This document shows, piece by piece, positions 26,853 to 35,824 of a DNA stretch of 64,000 bases; the first letter of the stretch is position 1, and each line of letters begins with the position of its first letter. The position numbers were made by a program, and so were the translations under genes. The stretch is from Halothece sp. PCC 7418 (GTDB lineage: Bacteria; Cyanobacteriota; Cyanobacteriia; Cyanobacteriales; Rubidibacteraceae): the NCBI RefSeq assembly GCF_000317635.1, contig NC_019779.1, positions 806,001-870,000 of the forward strand, given 5' to 3'. Under the pieces are notes generated by a model, which worked only from the letters and a program-made list of their open reading frames with translations, was not told the origin of the DNA and searched no databases.

Positions 26853-28040
26853 ATGAATTTTATTCTTCCTGAAGAAAACAACATCACGATTCGCCCTGTC
26901 CAATATCGAGACCTAGGCGCGATCGAAAGTCTCGTCAGTAAGTCCGATGAACTTCATCATAGTGGTTCGGCATTGGCCTTAAGTCAAGACTTAGGGAATC
27001 TTCGCCAATGGTATAGTCCCCTCAAGCTCTTAAGTCTCTTTCCGAACCCAGCTCAACATCATTTTTCCTTCTATGTTGCCGAACAAGAGGAACAAGTTTT
27101 AGGAGCGATTAAAGTTTCTCCCACCAATAGTACCCGCACCACTTGGCAAGTCGAACACATTCTCGTCGATCCCGACTACCCCGTCGCTGGAAAGCGGATT
27201 GGGTCACAACTCTTACGATACTGCTTTGAAAGTATTTGGGAAGCTAGGACTTGGACTTTAGAAATTAATATTCATCATAAGAGCATTTTGAGCCTCTATC
27301 GGAGCAATGGCTTTCAACCGTTAGCTCAATTTACCTATTGGTCGATCGCGCCGGAAAAACTTCATGCTTTAGCGCAACATGAACCCAAACTGCCGAATTT
27401 ACTCCCCGTGAATAACGCCGATGCCCAGTTGCTCTATCAGTTAGATACGGTTTCCATGCCTCCCTTGCTGCGTCAAGTCTTTGATCGGCACATTAACGAC
27501 TTTAAACGGAACTTAATTGATCTGACCGTGGGTCGATTCCAACAATGGTTTGGGCAACAGCACATCCGACAAGGGTATGTTTTTGAACCGCAAAGAAAAG
27601 CAGCGATCGCGCATTTTCGATTGAACCAAACCCCACAAAATCAGCCTGATCAATGTCAACTCACTGTTCATCCCGCTTACACTTGGCTCTATCCTGAAAT
27701 GCTCGCGAAAATTGCTCAATTCTTCTCCGAAGCAGAAAAACCGCAACTGCTTCTGGCTTCTGCAGACTATCAACCCGAGCGGGAAGAATACCTAGAAGAA
27801 ATCGGCGCTGAACGAGTGGAACATACCCTGCTCTTATCTCGTTCTGTCTGGCATAAACTCCGAGAAGCCCCCTCATCTCTCGAACGGTTACAATTATCAG
27901 GGGTATTACAAGGCTTGCGTCCAGGTCGCGCTCCCATTCCCAGTCGGTTACCCTGGCTCAACTCATTTTCTGAAGAATCTAATCACGATCATCCCTCGCC
28001 ATCGGATCATGCTCACCGAGAAGAGGAAGAAGACCATTGA
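26853..28040 (+). CDS. GNAT family N-acetyltransferase, cyanobacterial two-part type
   Basis: A 395-aa soluble protein. Residues about 10-160 form a GNAT acetyl-CoA domain (ITIRPVQYRDLGAIESLV; VEHILVDPDYPVAGKRIGSQLLRYCFE with the pyrophosphate-binding glycine-rich loop; NIHHKSILSLYRSNGFQPL). The second half (about 175-360) looks like a degenerate second GNAT-like domain, ending in a His/Glu-rich tail. Substrate unknown. It overlaps ruvX by 4 bp and is likely translationally coupled to it. Confidence 0.8.
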   Translation: MNFILPEENNITIRPVQYRDLGAIESLVSKSDELHHSGSALALSQDLGNLRQWYSPLKLLSLFPNPAQHHFSFYVAEQEEQVLGAIKVSPTNSTRTTWQVEHILVDPDYPVAGKRIGSQLLRYCFESIWEARTWTLEINIHHKSILSLYRSNGFQPLAQFTYWSIAPEKLHALAQHEPKLPNLLPVNNADAQLLYQLDTVSMPPLLRQVFDRHINDFKRNLIDLTVGRFQQWFGQQHIRQGYVFEPQRKAAIAHFRLNQTPQNQPDQCQLTVHPAYTWLYPEMLAKIAQFFSEAEKPQLLLASADYQPEREEYLEEIGAERVEHTLLLSRSVWHKLREAPSSLERLQLSGVLQGLRPGRAPIPSRLPWLNSFSEESNHDHPSPSDHAHREEEEDH

Positions 28041-28507
28041 AAACCAAACTCTCAGTTTTAGGACTCGATATTGGAAAAAAACGAATCGGAATTGCTGGGT
28101 GTGATGGAACGGGACTGATTGCAACGCCGATTATGACCCTTGAACGCACCGGCTTTACTGATGATGTGGAACAACTCATTGATTTAATTGCCAAACGAGA
28201 AGTCACCCTTTTAGTAATCGGAATGCCTTACGCTATGAATGGCGAACTGGGTCATCAGGGAAAACGCATTGAAAAATATGCCCAACGCTTACAAAAGGTT
28301 TTAAAACTTCCCATGGAGTATGTTGATGAACGGTTAAGCTCGATCGAAGCAGAAGCCCGACTCAAAACCAAGCGGGGGTTTTCACCGCGCCGAGATAAAG
28401 CTCAAATTGATGCTCATGCTGCTGCTATCATTCTCCAACAGTGGTTAAATCAACGTCGCACTCCCACTAACAATCAACTGAATCAGCAACCATCCAACAT
28501 CGAATAA
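28037..28507 (+). CDS. ruvX: Holliday junction resolvase-like protein (YqgF/RuvX)
   Basis: A 156-aa RNase H-fold protein of the YqgF family. In other bacteria members process the 5' end of pre-16S rRNA, and the family was first proposed as Holliday-junction resolvases. Motifs: LGLDIGKKRIGIAGCD, VIGMPYAMNGELGHQGKR, MEYVDERLSSIEAEA and the C-terminal KAQIDAHAAAIILQQWL with its catalytic Asp. The start is TTG, inside the ATTGA overlap with the GNAT stop codon; the conserved core begins immediately after it. Confidence 0.9.
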   Translation: MKTKLSVLGLDIGKKRIGIAGCDGTGLIATPIMTLERTGFTDDVEQLIDLIAKREVTLLVIGMPYAMNGELGHQGKRIEKYAQRLQKVLKLPMEYVDERLSSIEAEARLKTKRGFSPRRDKAQIDAHAAAIILQQWLNQRRTPTNNQLNQQPSNIE

Positions 28508-28577
28508 TATATTCTAAAGTGCTATCATGGAAAGTCGCATTACTATGATTTGAAGGATAGGAAACAACGAAACAATC

Positions 28578-28847
28578 ATGAGTCTGACCCAAGAAAAAAA
28601 GCAAGAAATCATCAACGATTATCAAGTTCACGAAACTGATACCGGATCAACTGAAGTTCAAATTGCCATCTTAACCAAGCGCATTACCCGTTTAACCGAA
28701 CATCTGAAATCCAACGATAAAGACCACTCCTCACGACGGGGACTCCTGAAATTAATTGGTCATCGTCGCAGTTTGTTATCCTATTTACAGAAAGAAGATC
28801 AACAACGCTATCAAGACTTAATCAAACGCCTTGGTATTCGTGGCTAG
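28578..28847 (+). CDS. rpsO: 30S ribosomal protein S15
   Basis: An 89-aa protein with all S15 features: [31 protein letters not shown] and the [23 protein letters not shown] 16S rRNA-binding region. It binds the central domain of 16S rRNA early in small-subunit assembly. It is followed 16 bp later by the PAM68-type gene, the same pairing as in other cyanobacteria, and is probably co-transcribed with it. Confidence 0.97.
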   Translation: MSLTQEKKQEIINDYQVHETDTGSTEVQIAILTKRITRLTEHLKSNDKDHSSRRGLLKLIGHRRSLLSYLQKEDQQRYQDLIKRLGIRG

Positions 28848-28863
28848 TTTTTTAGAGATAGTT

Positions 28864-29340
28864 ATGGCTTCTCAACCAGAAGAACAACGCACCAACTTAC
28901 CCTTTGAACCCACTCGCAAGCGGAAAAAGAAAGCAAAAACCGCACCCGCCAATCCCCCTGAGTCTAAGTCTGAGCCTCAGATCTCACCGCAAGCTCAACG
29001 GAAAGCTCAAGCCTCTCTCTCCGCCATTCCCGACGGTGTGAGTCAGCGGATGGTGCGCCGAATGGCTTTCTTTTCAGGAATTCCCACGAGCTTAGGAATT
29101 TTGAGCTTTTTCGTTTTTTACTGGATCGTTACCCAAGAACTTTTAGAGCTTCCCCCTTACACCGTTGTGTTGGTTAGTATGGGGCTGTTTGGGCTGGGCG
29201 TTTTAGGACTCAGTTATGGTCTTATTTCCGCTTCTTGGGACGAAGAACGAATTGGAACGTGGTTTGGTTGGGAAGAATTTACCACGAATGTGCAACGGAT
29301 TTTCTCCGCTTGGCGCAGTGCGAGAGGTAGTAACAAGTAA
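28864..29340 (+). CDS. PAM68-like photosystem II assembly protein
   Basis: A 158-aa protein with a long basic, Lys/Pro-rich N-terminus (RKRKKKAKTAPANPPESK), the conserved IPDGVSQRMVRRMAFFSGIPTSLG segment leading into two transmembrane helices (about 75-97 and 107-128), and a C-terminal SWDEERIGTWFGWEEF block. These are the hallmarks of the PAM68/Sll0933 family, which helps assemble CP43/CP47 into photosystem II. The start ATG (MASQPEEQ) is preferred over an upstream frame extension that overlaps rpsO. Confidence 0.88.
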   Translation: MASQPEEQRTNLPFEPTRKRKKKAKTAPANPPESKSEPQISPQAQRKAQASLSAIPDGVSQRMVRRMAFFSGIPTSLGILSFFVFYWIVTQELLELPPYTVVLVSMGLFGLGVLGLSYGLISASWDEERIGTWFGWEEFTTNVQRIFSAWRSARGSNK

Positions 29341-29515
29341 CGAAATACATACCTAAACAAGAACGTCGTCAAGAATAATGAAATAAAAAGTTTTAGTTAA
29401 TTGAAAATTGCTTTCAAATTAGCAAAGATAGATCGTAAAAGAAGAGAATTGTTCTGAAGTCTCTCTCTTGATCCGATCAAATTGAGAACACCATTATAGC
29501 GAAACTGTAACGATT

Positions 29516-30574
29516 ATGATCATTGTCATGAAAGTCGGCTCCCCTGAAGCCGAAATTAACCGCCTCTGTGAAGATTGTGCTACTAAGGGGCTGACTCCAG
29601 AAAAAATCGTTGGTAAGCATAAAGTTGTCATTGGCTTAGTTGGCGATACTGCTTCGATGGATCCATTGCAACTCCAAGAAATGAGTCCCTGGATCGAAGA
29701 AGTCGTCCGAGTCGAACAGCCTTTCAAGCGAGCCAGCCGAGAATTCCGTCACGGTGAACCCAGTGAAGTCTGGGTTGATACTCCCAATGGGGCTGTTCCT
29801 TTTGGTGAACATCATCCAGTGGTGCTAGTAGCCGGTCCTTGTTCCGTTGAGAATGAGGACATGATTGTAGAAACCGCAAAAGCAGTAAAAGCATCTGGTG
29901 CGAAGTTTTTACGGGGTGGCGCGTACAAACCGCGGACTTCTCCCTATGCGTTCCAAGGTCATGGCGAAAGTGCCTTAGGACTCCTCGCAGCAGCGAGAGA
30001 AGCCAGTGGCTTGGGGATCATTACTGAAGTCATGGACACGGCTGATGTGGATAAAATTGCTGAAGTTGCCGATGTGCTACAAGTCGGAGCGCGAAATATG
30101 CAGAACTTCGCGTTACTGAAAAAAGTCGGCGCTCAGGATAAGCCTGTGTTACTGAAACGGGGAATGTCGGCGACCATTGAAGAATGGATTATGGCAGCCG
30201 AATATATTTTAGCTGCAGGGAATCCCAATGTGATTTTATGTGAGCGTGGAATTCGCACGTTTGATCGTCGCTACACTCGCAATACTTTAGACTTGTCAGT
30301 GATTCCTGTGTTGCGGTCTTTAACCCACTTGCCGATTATGATTGATCCGAGCCATGGAACAGGTAAGTCGGAATATGTGCCAGCTATGGCTATGGGCGCG
30401 ATCGCGACGGGAACGGATTCTCTGATGATTGAAGTCCATCCTAACCCCTCGAAAGCATTGTCCGATGGCGCACAATCGCTCACTCCCGCCCGTTTTGATG
30501 AATTGGTAGAAGAGTTAGGGGTAATCGCAAAACCCTTAGGACGTTGGGAAAATGCACCAGTCAGTGTAGCCTAA
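29516..30574 (+). CDS. aroF: 3-deoxy-7-phosphoheptulonate (DAHP) synthase, type I-beta
   Basis: A 352-aa enzyme for the first step of the shikimate pathway, joining PEP and erythrose-4-phosphate. Residues 1-75 are the ferredoxin-like N-terminal regulatory domain of the I-beta group (MIIVMKVGSPEAEINRLCEDC), and the TIM barrel follows with AGPCSVENEDMI, FLRGGAYKPRTSPYAFQG, LQVGARNMQNFALL, KRGMSATIEEW, RRYTRNTLDLS and DPSHGTGKS. Cys, Lys, His and Glu metal/PEP ligands are all in place. It is convergent with hspA across a terminator. Confidence 0.94.
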   Translation: MIIVMKVGSPEAEINRLCEDCATKGLTPEKIVGKHKVVIGLVGDTASMDPLQLQEMSPWIEEVVRVEQPFKRASREFRHGEPSEVWVDTPNGAVPFGEHHPVVLVAGPCSVENEDMIVETAKAVKASGAKFLRGGAYKPRTSPYAFQGHGESALGLLAAAREASGLGIITEVMDTADVDKIAEVADVLQVGARNMQNFALLKKVGAQDKPVLLKRGMSATIEEWIMAAEYILAAGNPNVILCERGIRTFDRRYTRNTLDLSVIPVLRSLTHLPIMIDPSHGTGKSEYVPAMAMGAIATGTDSLMIEVHPNPSKALSDGAQSLTPARFDELVEELGVIAKPLGRWENAPVSVA

Positions 30575-30582
30575 GCGCAATC

Positions 30583-30616
30583 AAAAAAAAGTGGGGTAAA
30601 ACTGCTGCCCCACTTT
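30583..30616 (-). terminator. Rho-independent terminator of hspA
   Basis: On the minus strand the arms AAAGTGGGG/CCCCACTTT (9 bp, 11-nt loop) run into TTTTTTTT. It stands about 25 bp after the hspA stop codon. On the + strand it may also stop aroF transcripts, but only a short T run follows there. Confidence 0.85.
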
Positions 30617-30641
30617 CATCATCACTAATGAGTGTCATTAA

Positions 30642-31109
30642 TTAATTGTTTTCGTTCAGCTTTGGATTGGGCTTACTCCCGAGATTAATTTTCACAGGAC
30701 GATTTACCGCATCTTCAACTTTCGGAAGCGTTAACGTAACAATGCCATTTTGATAGTTAGCACTGACTTGATCTTGTTGGATTTCAACAGGTAAGCTAAT
30801 CGTGCGACTGAATTTGCCATAACGGAATTCAGAGTGATAAGTTCCTTTCCCTTCACTTTCTTCTTCACTACTATATTCACCGCTAATGGTTATCGCATCA
30901 CGACTGGCACTGATATCAAGATCGTCTGGTTTCAAGCCTGGTAATTGAGCTTTTAACACTAAATTTTCACCGTTGTCTTCAAGTTCAATCGCAGGTTGCC
31001 AAGTGTGTTCGCCTAAAGCAGTTTGGCTGGCAATGTCATCAAACAGGCGATCAAGTTGACGGCGGAAGGAATTCATTTCAGCATAAGGATTCCAGCGTGT
31101 TAGAGCCAT
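30642..31109 (-). CDS. hspA: small heat shock protein, Hsp20/alpha-crystallin family
   Basis: A 155-aa chaperone that holds unfolding proteins and stabilises thylakoid membranes under heat or light stress. The alpha-crystallin domain spans about residues 40-135 (WQPAIELEDNGENLVLKAQLPGLKPDDLDISAS; YGKFSRTISLPVEI; NGIVTLTLPK), and the N-terminal MALTRWNPYAEMNSFRRQLDRLF is typical of cyanobacterial HspA. A perfect AGGAGGTGA ribosome binding site precedes the ATG but is buried in a hairpin (separate entry). No CIRCE operator was found upstream, so control by that hairpin and possibly by other promoter elements is likely. Confidence 0.95.
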   Translation of the reverse strand: MALTRWNPYAEMNSFRRQLDRLFDDIASQTALGEHTWQPAIELEDNGENLVLKAQLPGLKPDDLDISASRDAITISGEYSSEEESEGKGTYHSEFRYGKFSRTISLPVEIQQDQVSANYQNGIVTLTLPKVEDAVNRPVKINLGSKPNPKLNENN

Positions 31110-31115
31110 ATAATA

Positions 31116-31137
31116 TTCACCTCCTATGAAAAGTAAA
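31116..31137 (-). promoter_or_regulatory. candidate RNA thermometer covering the hspA ribosome binding site
   Basis: In the mRNA the run UUUACUUUU pairs with GGAGGUGAA around the 4-nt loop CAUA: nine consecutive pairs, of which four are G-U, four are A-U and only one is G-C. The whole Shine-Dalgarno sequence is inside the stem, seven bases before the AUG. A stem this weak should melt with modest warming. Small hairpins of this kind are established thermosensors in the 5' leaders of cyanobacterial hsp17/hspA genes. The structure is seen in the sequence; the function is inferred. Confidence 0.7.
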
Positions 31138-31287
31138 GTTTGAATTGTTCGCGTCGCTTAACTTTGACCTTTCATCTCCTATCTTGACGGATGAATGAAA
31201 AATTGACGGTGAGGTTTACCACAAAAAAAGTAGTCGATTACCGTATCGGTCAAAACCATGCACGCGATCGCGCTATTTCAGCAGACC

Positions 31288-33291
31288 CTAGTTAACCGTT
31301 GATTCGACAAACTCTCGGAAGCGAATGAGATCTTGATGGGGATCAGCAGCGACCACTTCTACTTCCACGCGATCGCCGAGGTCAACATTCGTCTGGAAGC
31401 GATGGGGTAACTCTAAGCCTAAATCTTCCAACAAGATAATCCCCAAATTATCCTCTTCCCGTAACCAACGCAGAACGATCGCGCTCCAGCGTTGTTCCCC
31501 ATTGCGACGCAGATATTCTAACGCCCAATACCGTTTGGTTTGCCGTTCCACCAGAGTCGCTTCATAAGCAGCACTCCCCGCACTATAAGCAATTTCCTGC
31601 ACTTGTTCCGCCGAAAACGGACAAGGTTCACCGCGCAAATAAGCCTTAATTTGAAAATGCCCAAGCAAGTCCACATAACGGCGAATGGGAGAAGTCACCT
31701 GCGTATAAACTTCTAGCCCTAAACCCGCATGACGAGCCGGGGTGGTACTCATTTCACTCCGAGGCATACACCCGCGAATCGCGCAATAACGAACCGGTCC
31801 TGCGGGTAATTGTAATAACTCTTCTTCTGGGGGTAATTCTGGCTGCGGTTGCGAGCGAAACGGTAGCGGAATCTCGTGATCAATGGCAAATCGGGCTGCC
31901 ACTTCTCCCGTCAGAATCATCATTTCCGCCACCAGTTGACGGGCGGGAGAGTCGTCTAAGAGTTCAATTTCCACTTCTTCTTCCTGACTCACTTTAATCA
32001 CCGCTTCCGGTAAGCTAATATTAATTGACCCTTGAGACTGTCGCCATTGTTTCCGTTGTTGTGCCCACTGAGCCAGTTGAGCAATTTCAGGTTCTGCAGT
32101 TACGCCCAACTCTAGCATTTCATCCACATCCTCATAGGTAAGGCGATAAGTGGGTTTCACCCAACTCGCTGCAATGGTATAGTCTGAAATTTCCCCATTG
32201 GCTTCTAAAATCACCCCAAAACTCATCGCAGGACAAATTTGTCCCTGGACTAAGCTCATGGGGCCAGTAGCAAGTTCTGAAGGAAACATGGGAATCATCC
32301 CCGTGGGGAGATACAAACTGGTGCTGCGTCGGCGGGCTTCTTGATCCAGTTCATCTTCAGGCTGCACCAAGCGAGTGGGATCAGCGATATGAATCCAAAT
32401 CTGCTGTCGTCCATCTTCTAAGGTTTCAATACTGACCCCATCATCAATTTCTTTTGTGCTTTCATCATCAATGGTATAAACCTTTTGCTGGGTCAAGTCT
32501 GCGCGATTATACTCGCTATCATCTGGAGGAGTCTCTAAATATTGTTGCGCCACATCTAACACCTTTTTCGGGAACTGTTTAGGATAGGAGCTACGACGCA
32601 AGAAAAGGTTTTCATGGCGACTCCATAAGCCGAGGTCAACCAGCAGGGTAAATGCTGCATCAGGGGTGGGTGAGCGTCCAATTTCCGCAAGGGTTTCTTG
32701 CGCCAGACGAACTTCTTGTTCGGGTTGGAGGATATACCGTTCTAGAGCTTCCAAGCGAGCGCGATCGCTGCTTTGCCATTCTACCGCTTCCCCTGCTAAC
32801 GCCTGTTGGACTCGACGAATAAATTCTGCTTTTTCTTGATTCCGTTGCTGTTCAACTTCAATTTGGTGTTTAATTTCCGCAACCTGTGACGCTGAGCGCG
32901 GTTCAAACACATTCCCTTTCTGCTTAAAATAAATCTTATCTTCGGCTAACAGCGAGTAAGCTGCATAACAGGGGGCTGCACTCTGGTCTGAAAACAAAAC
33001 TTCTGCCATGTCTTCTGGTGTGACCGCTTCTCCGTCTTCCACCAGTAATTCCCAAGCCACTTCTAAGCTGGATGGGTCTAAATAGGCTTCAACTTCTCTT
33101 AAAAACGCTGAAATATCTTGGGGGCGTTTGGGGTCGCCTCCCACTTCATACTCCACTTGTCGTGGGTGTAGGGTGTGAGACTGACCCCATTGATCCAAAA
33201 CAATCCAATGTTTTTTTCCTTCTGGTCGTTCAGCAACCGCAAGACGACGCTCGCCTTGAGCCTTAAATTCGATTAACGTTCCCTTTTCCAC
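31288..33291 (-). CDS. RNase II/RNB-family 3'-5' exoribonuclease
   Basis: A 667-aa protein. The central RNB domain (about 250-570) contains the catalytic aspartate block KEIDDGVSIE and IHIADPTRLVQPEDELDQEARRRSTSLYLP, GMIPMFPSELATGPMSLV, and the later RYVDLLGHFQIKAYL. The N-terminal 1-70 (IEFKAQGERRLAVAERPEGKKHWIVLDQWG) looks like a small barrel, and the C-terminal about 610-660 like a degenerate S1 domain. It degrades single-stranded RNA 3' to 5' in mRNA turnover. The start codon is GTG. It follows rpmG and rpsR on the same strand, a common cyanobacterial order. Confidence 0.9.
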   Translation of the reverse strand: MEKGTLIEFKAQGERRLAVAERPEGKKHWIVLDQWGQSHTLHPRQVEYEVGGDPKRPQDISAFLREVEAYLDPSSLEVAWELLVEDGEAVTPEDMAEVLFSDQSAAPCYAAYSLLAEDKIYFKQKGNVFEPRSASQVAEIKHQIEVEQQRNQEKAEFIRRVQQALAGEAVEWQSSDRARLEALERYILQPEQEVRLAQETLAEIGRSPTPDAAFTLLVDLGLWSRHENLFLRRSSYPKQFPKKVLDVAQQYLETPPDDSEYNRADLTQQKVYTIDDESTKEIDDGVSIETLEDGRQQIWIHIADPTRLVQPEDELDQEARRRSTSLYLPTGMIPMFPSELATGPMSLVQGQICPAMSFGVILEANGEISDYTIAASWVKPTYRLTYEDVDEMLELGVTAEPEIAQLAQWAQQRKQWRQSQGSINISLPEAVIKVSQEEEVEIELLDDSPARQLVAEMMILTGEVAARFAIDHEIPLPFRSQPQPELPPEEELLQLPAGPVRYCAIRGCMPRSEMSTTPARHAGLGLEVYTQVTSPIRRYVDLLGHFQIKAYLRGEPCPFSAEQVQEIAYSAGSAAYEATLVERQTKRYWALEYLRRNGEQRWSAIVLRWLREEDNLGIILLEDLGLELPHRFQTNVDLGDRVEVEVVAADPHQDLIRFREFVESTVN

Positions 33292-33427
33292 CAGCTTTGT
33301 GCTTGTTTAACAACTTGTAATCTAGTGTAACTTTCACTGGTCGGAAATCAATAGTTTTGTTCCTCGTTATTGCTAATTAATCTGCTAAAGACGTTCGGGC
33401 GAACGCCTGATCAGATTAAGGACAAAT

Positions 33428-33643
33428 CTAGCTTTCTGCATCAACATAGGGGAGTAACGCCAAGATTCGAGCATAATTAATCGCCCGAGTTAAATCTCTT
33501 TGTTGTCTTGCGGTTAAGCCCGTAATGCGACGGGGTAAAATTTTTCCCCGCTCGGTGATAAACTTCCGAAGCAGTTCCACATCTTTGTAGTCAATGGGAT
33601 CTCCTGGTTTAATCGGAGATAGACGTTTGCGATAATAAGCCAT
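33428..33643 (-). CDS. rpsR: 30S ribosomal protein S18
   Basis: A 71-aa protein with the S18 core: [50 protein letters not shown]. It binds S6 and 16S rRNA in the platform of the small subunit. It follows rpmG by 28 bp and precedes the RNase II-type gene; the trio is probably one operon. Confidence 0.97.
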   Translation of the reverse strand: MAYYRKRLSPIKPGDPIDYKDVELLRKFITERGKILPRRITGLTARQQRDLTRAINYARILALLPYVDAES

Positions 33644-33671
33644 AGTTTAAGTTTCTTTTGGGGTTTGCGTG

Positions 33672-33866
33672 TTACTTGGTTTCTTTGTGAACAGTGTGTC
33701 GGTTACAGTAGGGGCAATATTTTTTAAATTCGACCCGTCCTGAATGATTCCGACGATTTTTTTCTGTGGTGTAACGAGAGACACCTTTTTTCCGTTTATC
33801 GGTATTGGTGCGACATTCGGTACACTCTAAGGTGATAATAATCCGCGTGCCCTTTTTACTTGCCAT
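33672..33866 (-). CDS. rpmG: 50S ribosomal protein L33
   Basis: A 64-aa L33 of the zinc-binding (C+) type, with two CxxC pairs: [29 protein letters not shown] and [12 protein letters not shown]. It is located near the E site of the large subunit. It is the first gene of the apparent rpmG-rpsR-RNase II operon. Confidence 0.97.
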   Translation of the reverse strand: MASKKGTRIIITLECTECRTNTDKRKKGVSRYTTEKNRRNHSGRVEFKKYCPYCNRHTVHKETK

Positions 33867-33924
33867 AACTCAGGTTAGATAATGGTTAACTCAATTTCGT
33901 CAATAATGATGACACAGCCCACTA

Positions 33925-34452
33925 TTATCTCATACGATCCATAAGAAGATCAACCCAACGCCGAATCCGTAGATCAAGAGAGTAACCGCGACGACTGGGG
34001 ACAACAACGGTATCAAAAAAGCGATCATGAATGGCTTGCTGGTTTTCTTCATCACCAATAGCGACGACTAAATCCACTAATAGGGGAGAAATTAAAATCG
34101 TAATACTGAGAAAATTCGGAAAACCATATTGCAACCCCACTAAGCCAAGAAATGCAATTAAACTCAACCCCCCTTCCCGCTTGGTTAATGACATTACATC
34201 AGGAAGTCTTCCCCGTCGCCCATCAATAATTTGAAGATCAAACGCCCATCGTCCTAAACTTTGTCCTTTGAAACGAGATGCACCAAAAACCCGTAGCCCA
34301 TACCAAACAGCAACAAAAACAATAAATTGAAACAGCGCAACACCAACTAACGCACTCACAAACCAAGCAACCGCAAAATCAAGCAAAAACGCATAAATAC
34401 GGCGTTGAATGGGAACGCGAGGATAACGGTAGGGGAGGGGTTCTTTAAACAT
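33925..34452 (-). CDS. RDD family membrane protein
   Basis: A 175-aa protein with the RDD hallmark: an Arg in IQRRIYAFLLDFAVAWFVSALVG, then Asp residues within the first helix. About three to four hydrophobic segments are present (about 20-55, 90-125), followed by a basic C-terminal tail. RDD proteins are small integral membrane proteins, some linked to ion transport; this one's role is unknown. Its upstream region on the same strand is a heptanucleotide repeat tract, so its promoter must be inside or beyond that tract. Confidence 0.82.
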   Translation of the reverse strand: MFKEPLPYRYPRVPIQRRIYAFLLDFAVAWFVSALVGVALFQFIVFVAVWYGLRVFGASRFKGQSLGRWAFDLQIIDGRRGRLPDVMSLTKREGGLSLIAFLGLVGLQYGFPNFLSITILISPLLVDLVVAIGDEENQQAIHDRFFDTVVVPSRRGYSLDLRIRRWVDLLMDRMR

Positions 34453-34454
34453 GA

Positions 34455-34606
34455 GGAGTGACCAGTTATCAGTGACCAGTGACCAGTGACCAGTTATCAG
34501 TTATCAGTTATCAGTGACCAGTTATCAGTTATCAGTGACCAGTGACCAGTTGTCAGTGACCAGTTGTCAGTGACCAGTGACCAGTGACCAGTTATCAGTT
34601 ATCATT
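34455..34606. repeat. heptanucleotide tandem repeat tract, opposite orientation
   Basis: About 150 bp of CAGTGAC/CAGTTAT/CAGTTGT units: the reverse complement of the TNGTNAY family at 5.0 and 9.3 kb. It fills the whole space between the RDD gene and tatA, both on the minus strand. It begins 2 bp from the RDD start codon. Confidence 0.95.
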
Positions 34607-34611
34607 AAAAC

Positions 34612-34785
34612 TTATTTTTGATGAAAGTCGGATTCTTCGTCTTCTTGCGGTGCATTCATTTCATCCCGAAAGCCTCTAAGAGTTTTACCGAGAGAGTTAC
34701 CCATTTCAGGGAGTTTTTTCGGTCCAAAAATTAAGATCGCAACGCCTAAGATAACAGTTACTTCTAGCCAGCCTAAACCCAACAT
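34612..34785 (-). CDS. tatA: twin-arginine translocase subunit TatA/E
   Basis: A 57-aa protein: one N-terminal transmembrane helix (LGLGWLEVTVILGVAILIF), the FGPKKLPEMG hinge typical of TatA, an amphipathic helix (NSLGKTLRGFRDEM), and a short acidic tail (APQEDEESDFHQK). TatA forms the pore of the Tat system, which exports folded proteins across the plasma and thylakoid membranes. It is shorter in the tail than many TatA proteins (about 80-90 aa). No tatC is nearby. Confidence 0.9.
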   Translation of the reverse strand: MLGLGWLEVTVILGVAILIFGPKKLPEMGNSLGKTLRGFRDEMNAPQEDEESDFHQK

Positions 34786-34949
34786 AATTTGTTCTCTTTG
34801 GTTATTAAATGTTTTTTACAACGATTCACCCAAAAATTGACAATTGACTATGAACAATTGAAAATAAGGGTTTGTCGCCTCTGTTCAACTTAAGAGAGGG
34901 GAATCATCTTCAGTATATCTTGAGCAACGTTATTTCTAGCGAGGGAATT

Positions 34950-35696
34950 ATGTCTGAATCATTATCATCTTTGCGTTCCCAGCAACATCCTTTAATTCGG
35001 AATCTTGCGGATACGATTGAATCAGTCTGGAAAACAGAATTAAAGTTACTTCCTTATGAGTTACCCGAAGATCTTGGTTATATTGAGGGACGGCTAGAAG
35101 GGGATAAACTCACAATTCAAAATTATTGTTATCAAACGCAACCCTTTCGGAAACTCCATTTGGAATTAGCGAAGGTCGGGAATAATCTAGATATTCTCCA
35201 TTGCGTGGTTTTCCCGCGACCTGAATATAACTTACCTATTTTTGGCTGTGATTTAGTGGGCGGACGCGGACAAATTAGTGCCGCGATCGCGGACTTATCT
35301 CCCGTCGCTCAAGATAGCACATTACCCCCAGCGTATCAAACCCAGTTATCAGCACTTCCCTCTCTAACCTTCTCTCAACCGCGAGAATTACCCCCTTGGG
35401 GCGACATCTTTTCTGAGTTTTGTCTGTTTATTCGTCCAGAAAATGAGGAAGAGGAAGAGCAGTTTTTAGGGCGAGTACGGGACTTTTTAACGGTTCACTG
35501 TCAGCAAGGAAAGTCAGCAGAAGCGGTTTCCCCCGAACAACAAAAGCTCAATTTAGCGGGACAACAACGGTATTGCAGCCAACAGCAAAAAAATGACAAA
35601 ACTCGGCGCGTGTTGGAAAAGGCGTTTGGAGAAGCCTGGGCGGAGCGTTATATGAATACAGTGTTATTTGATATTCCTCTTGAAATTTCTTTGTGA
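34950..35696 (+). CDS. pcyA: phycocyanobilin:ferredoxin oxidoreductase
   Basis: A 248-aa radical enzyme that reduces biliverdin IX-alpha by four electrons from ferredoxin to phycocyanobilin, the chromophore of phycobilisomes and phytochromes. Family blocks: [44 protein letters not shown], which carries the catalytic Glu, His and Asp; [17 protein letters not shown]; and the C-terminal ARG-poor [18 protein letters not shown] start at ATG 34950 because [16 protein letters not shown] fits the family N-terminus. An in-frame upstream extension to 34872 has no similarity to the family. Confidence 0.94.
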   Translation: MSESLSSLRSQQHPLIRNLADTIESVWKTELKLLPYELPEDLGYIEGRLEGDKLTIQNYCYQTQPFRKLHLELAKVGNNLDILHCVVFPRPEYNLPIFGCDLVGGRGQISAAIADLSPVAQDSTLPPAYQTQLSALPSLTFSQPRELPPWGDIFSEFCLFIRPENEEEEEQFLGRVRDFLTVHCQQGKSAEAVSPEQQKLNLAGQQRYCSQQQKNDKTRRVLEKAFGEAWAERYMNTVLFDIPLEISL

Positions 35697-35824
35697 ACGC
35701 TTAGCAGTTCACGCGAATTATGCAACAATGGTAAAGCTATATTCGCTAATTGCGGGTTTAGCTCCCTATTTCCTTTTAATTTAACCCCCAATCGATAAAT
35801 TAGAGTAAAAGTAAGATAAGTTAT

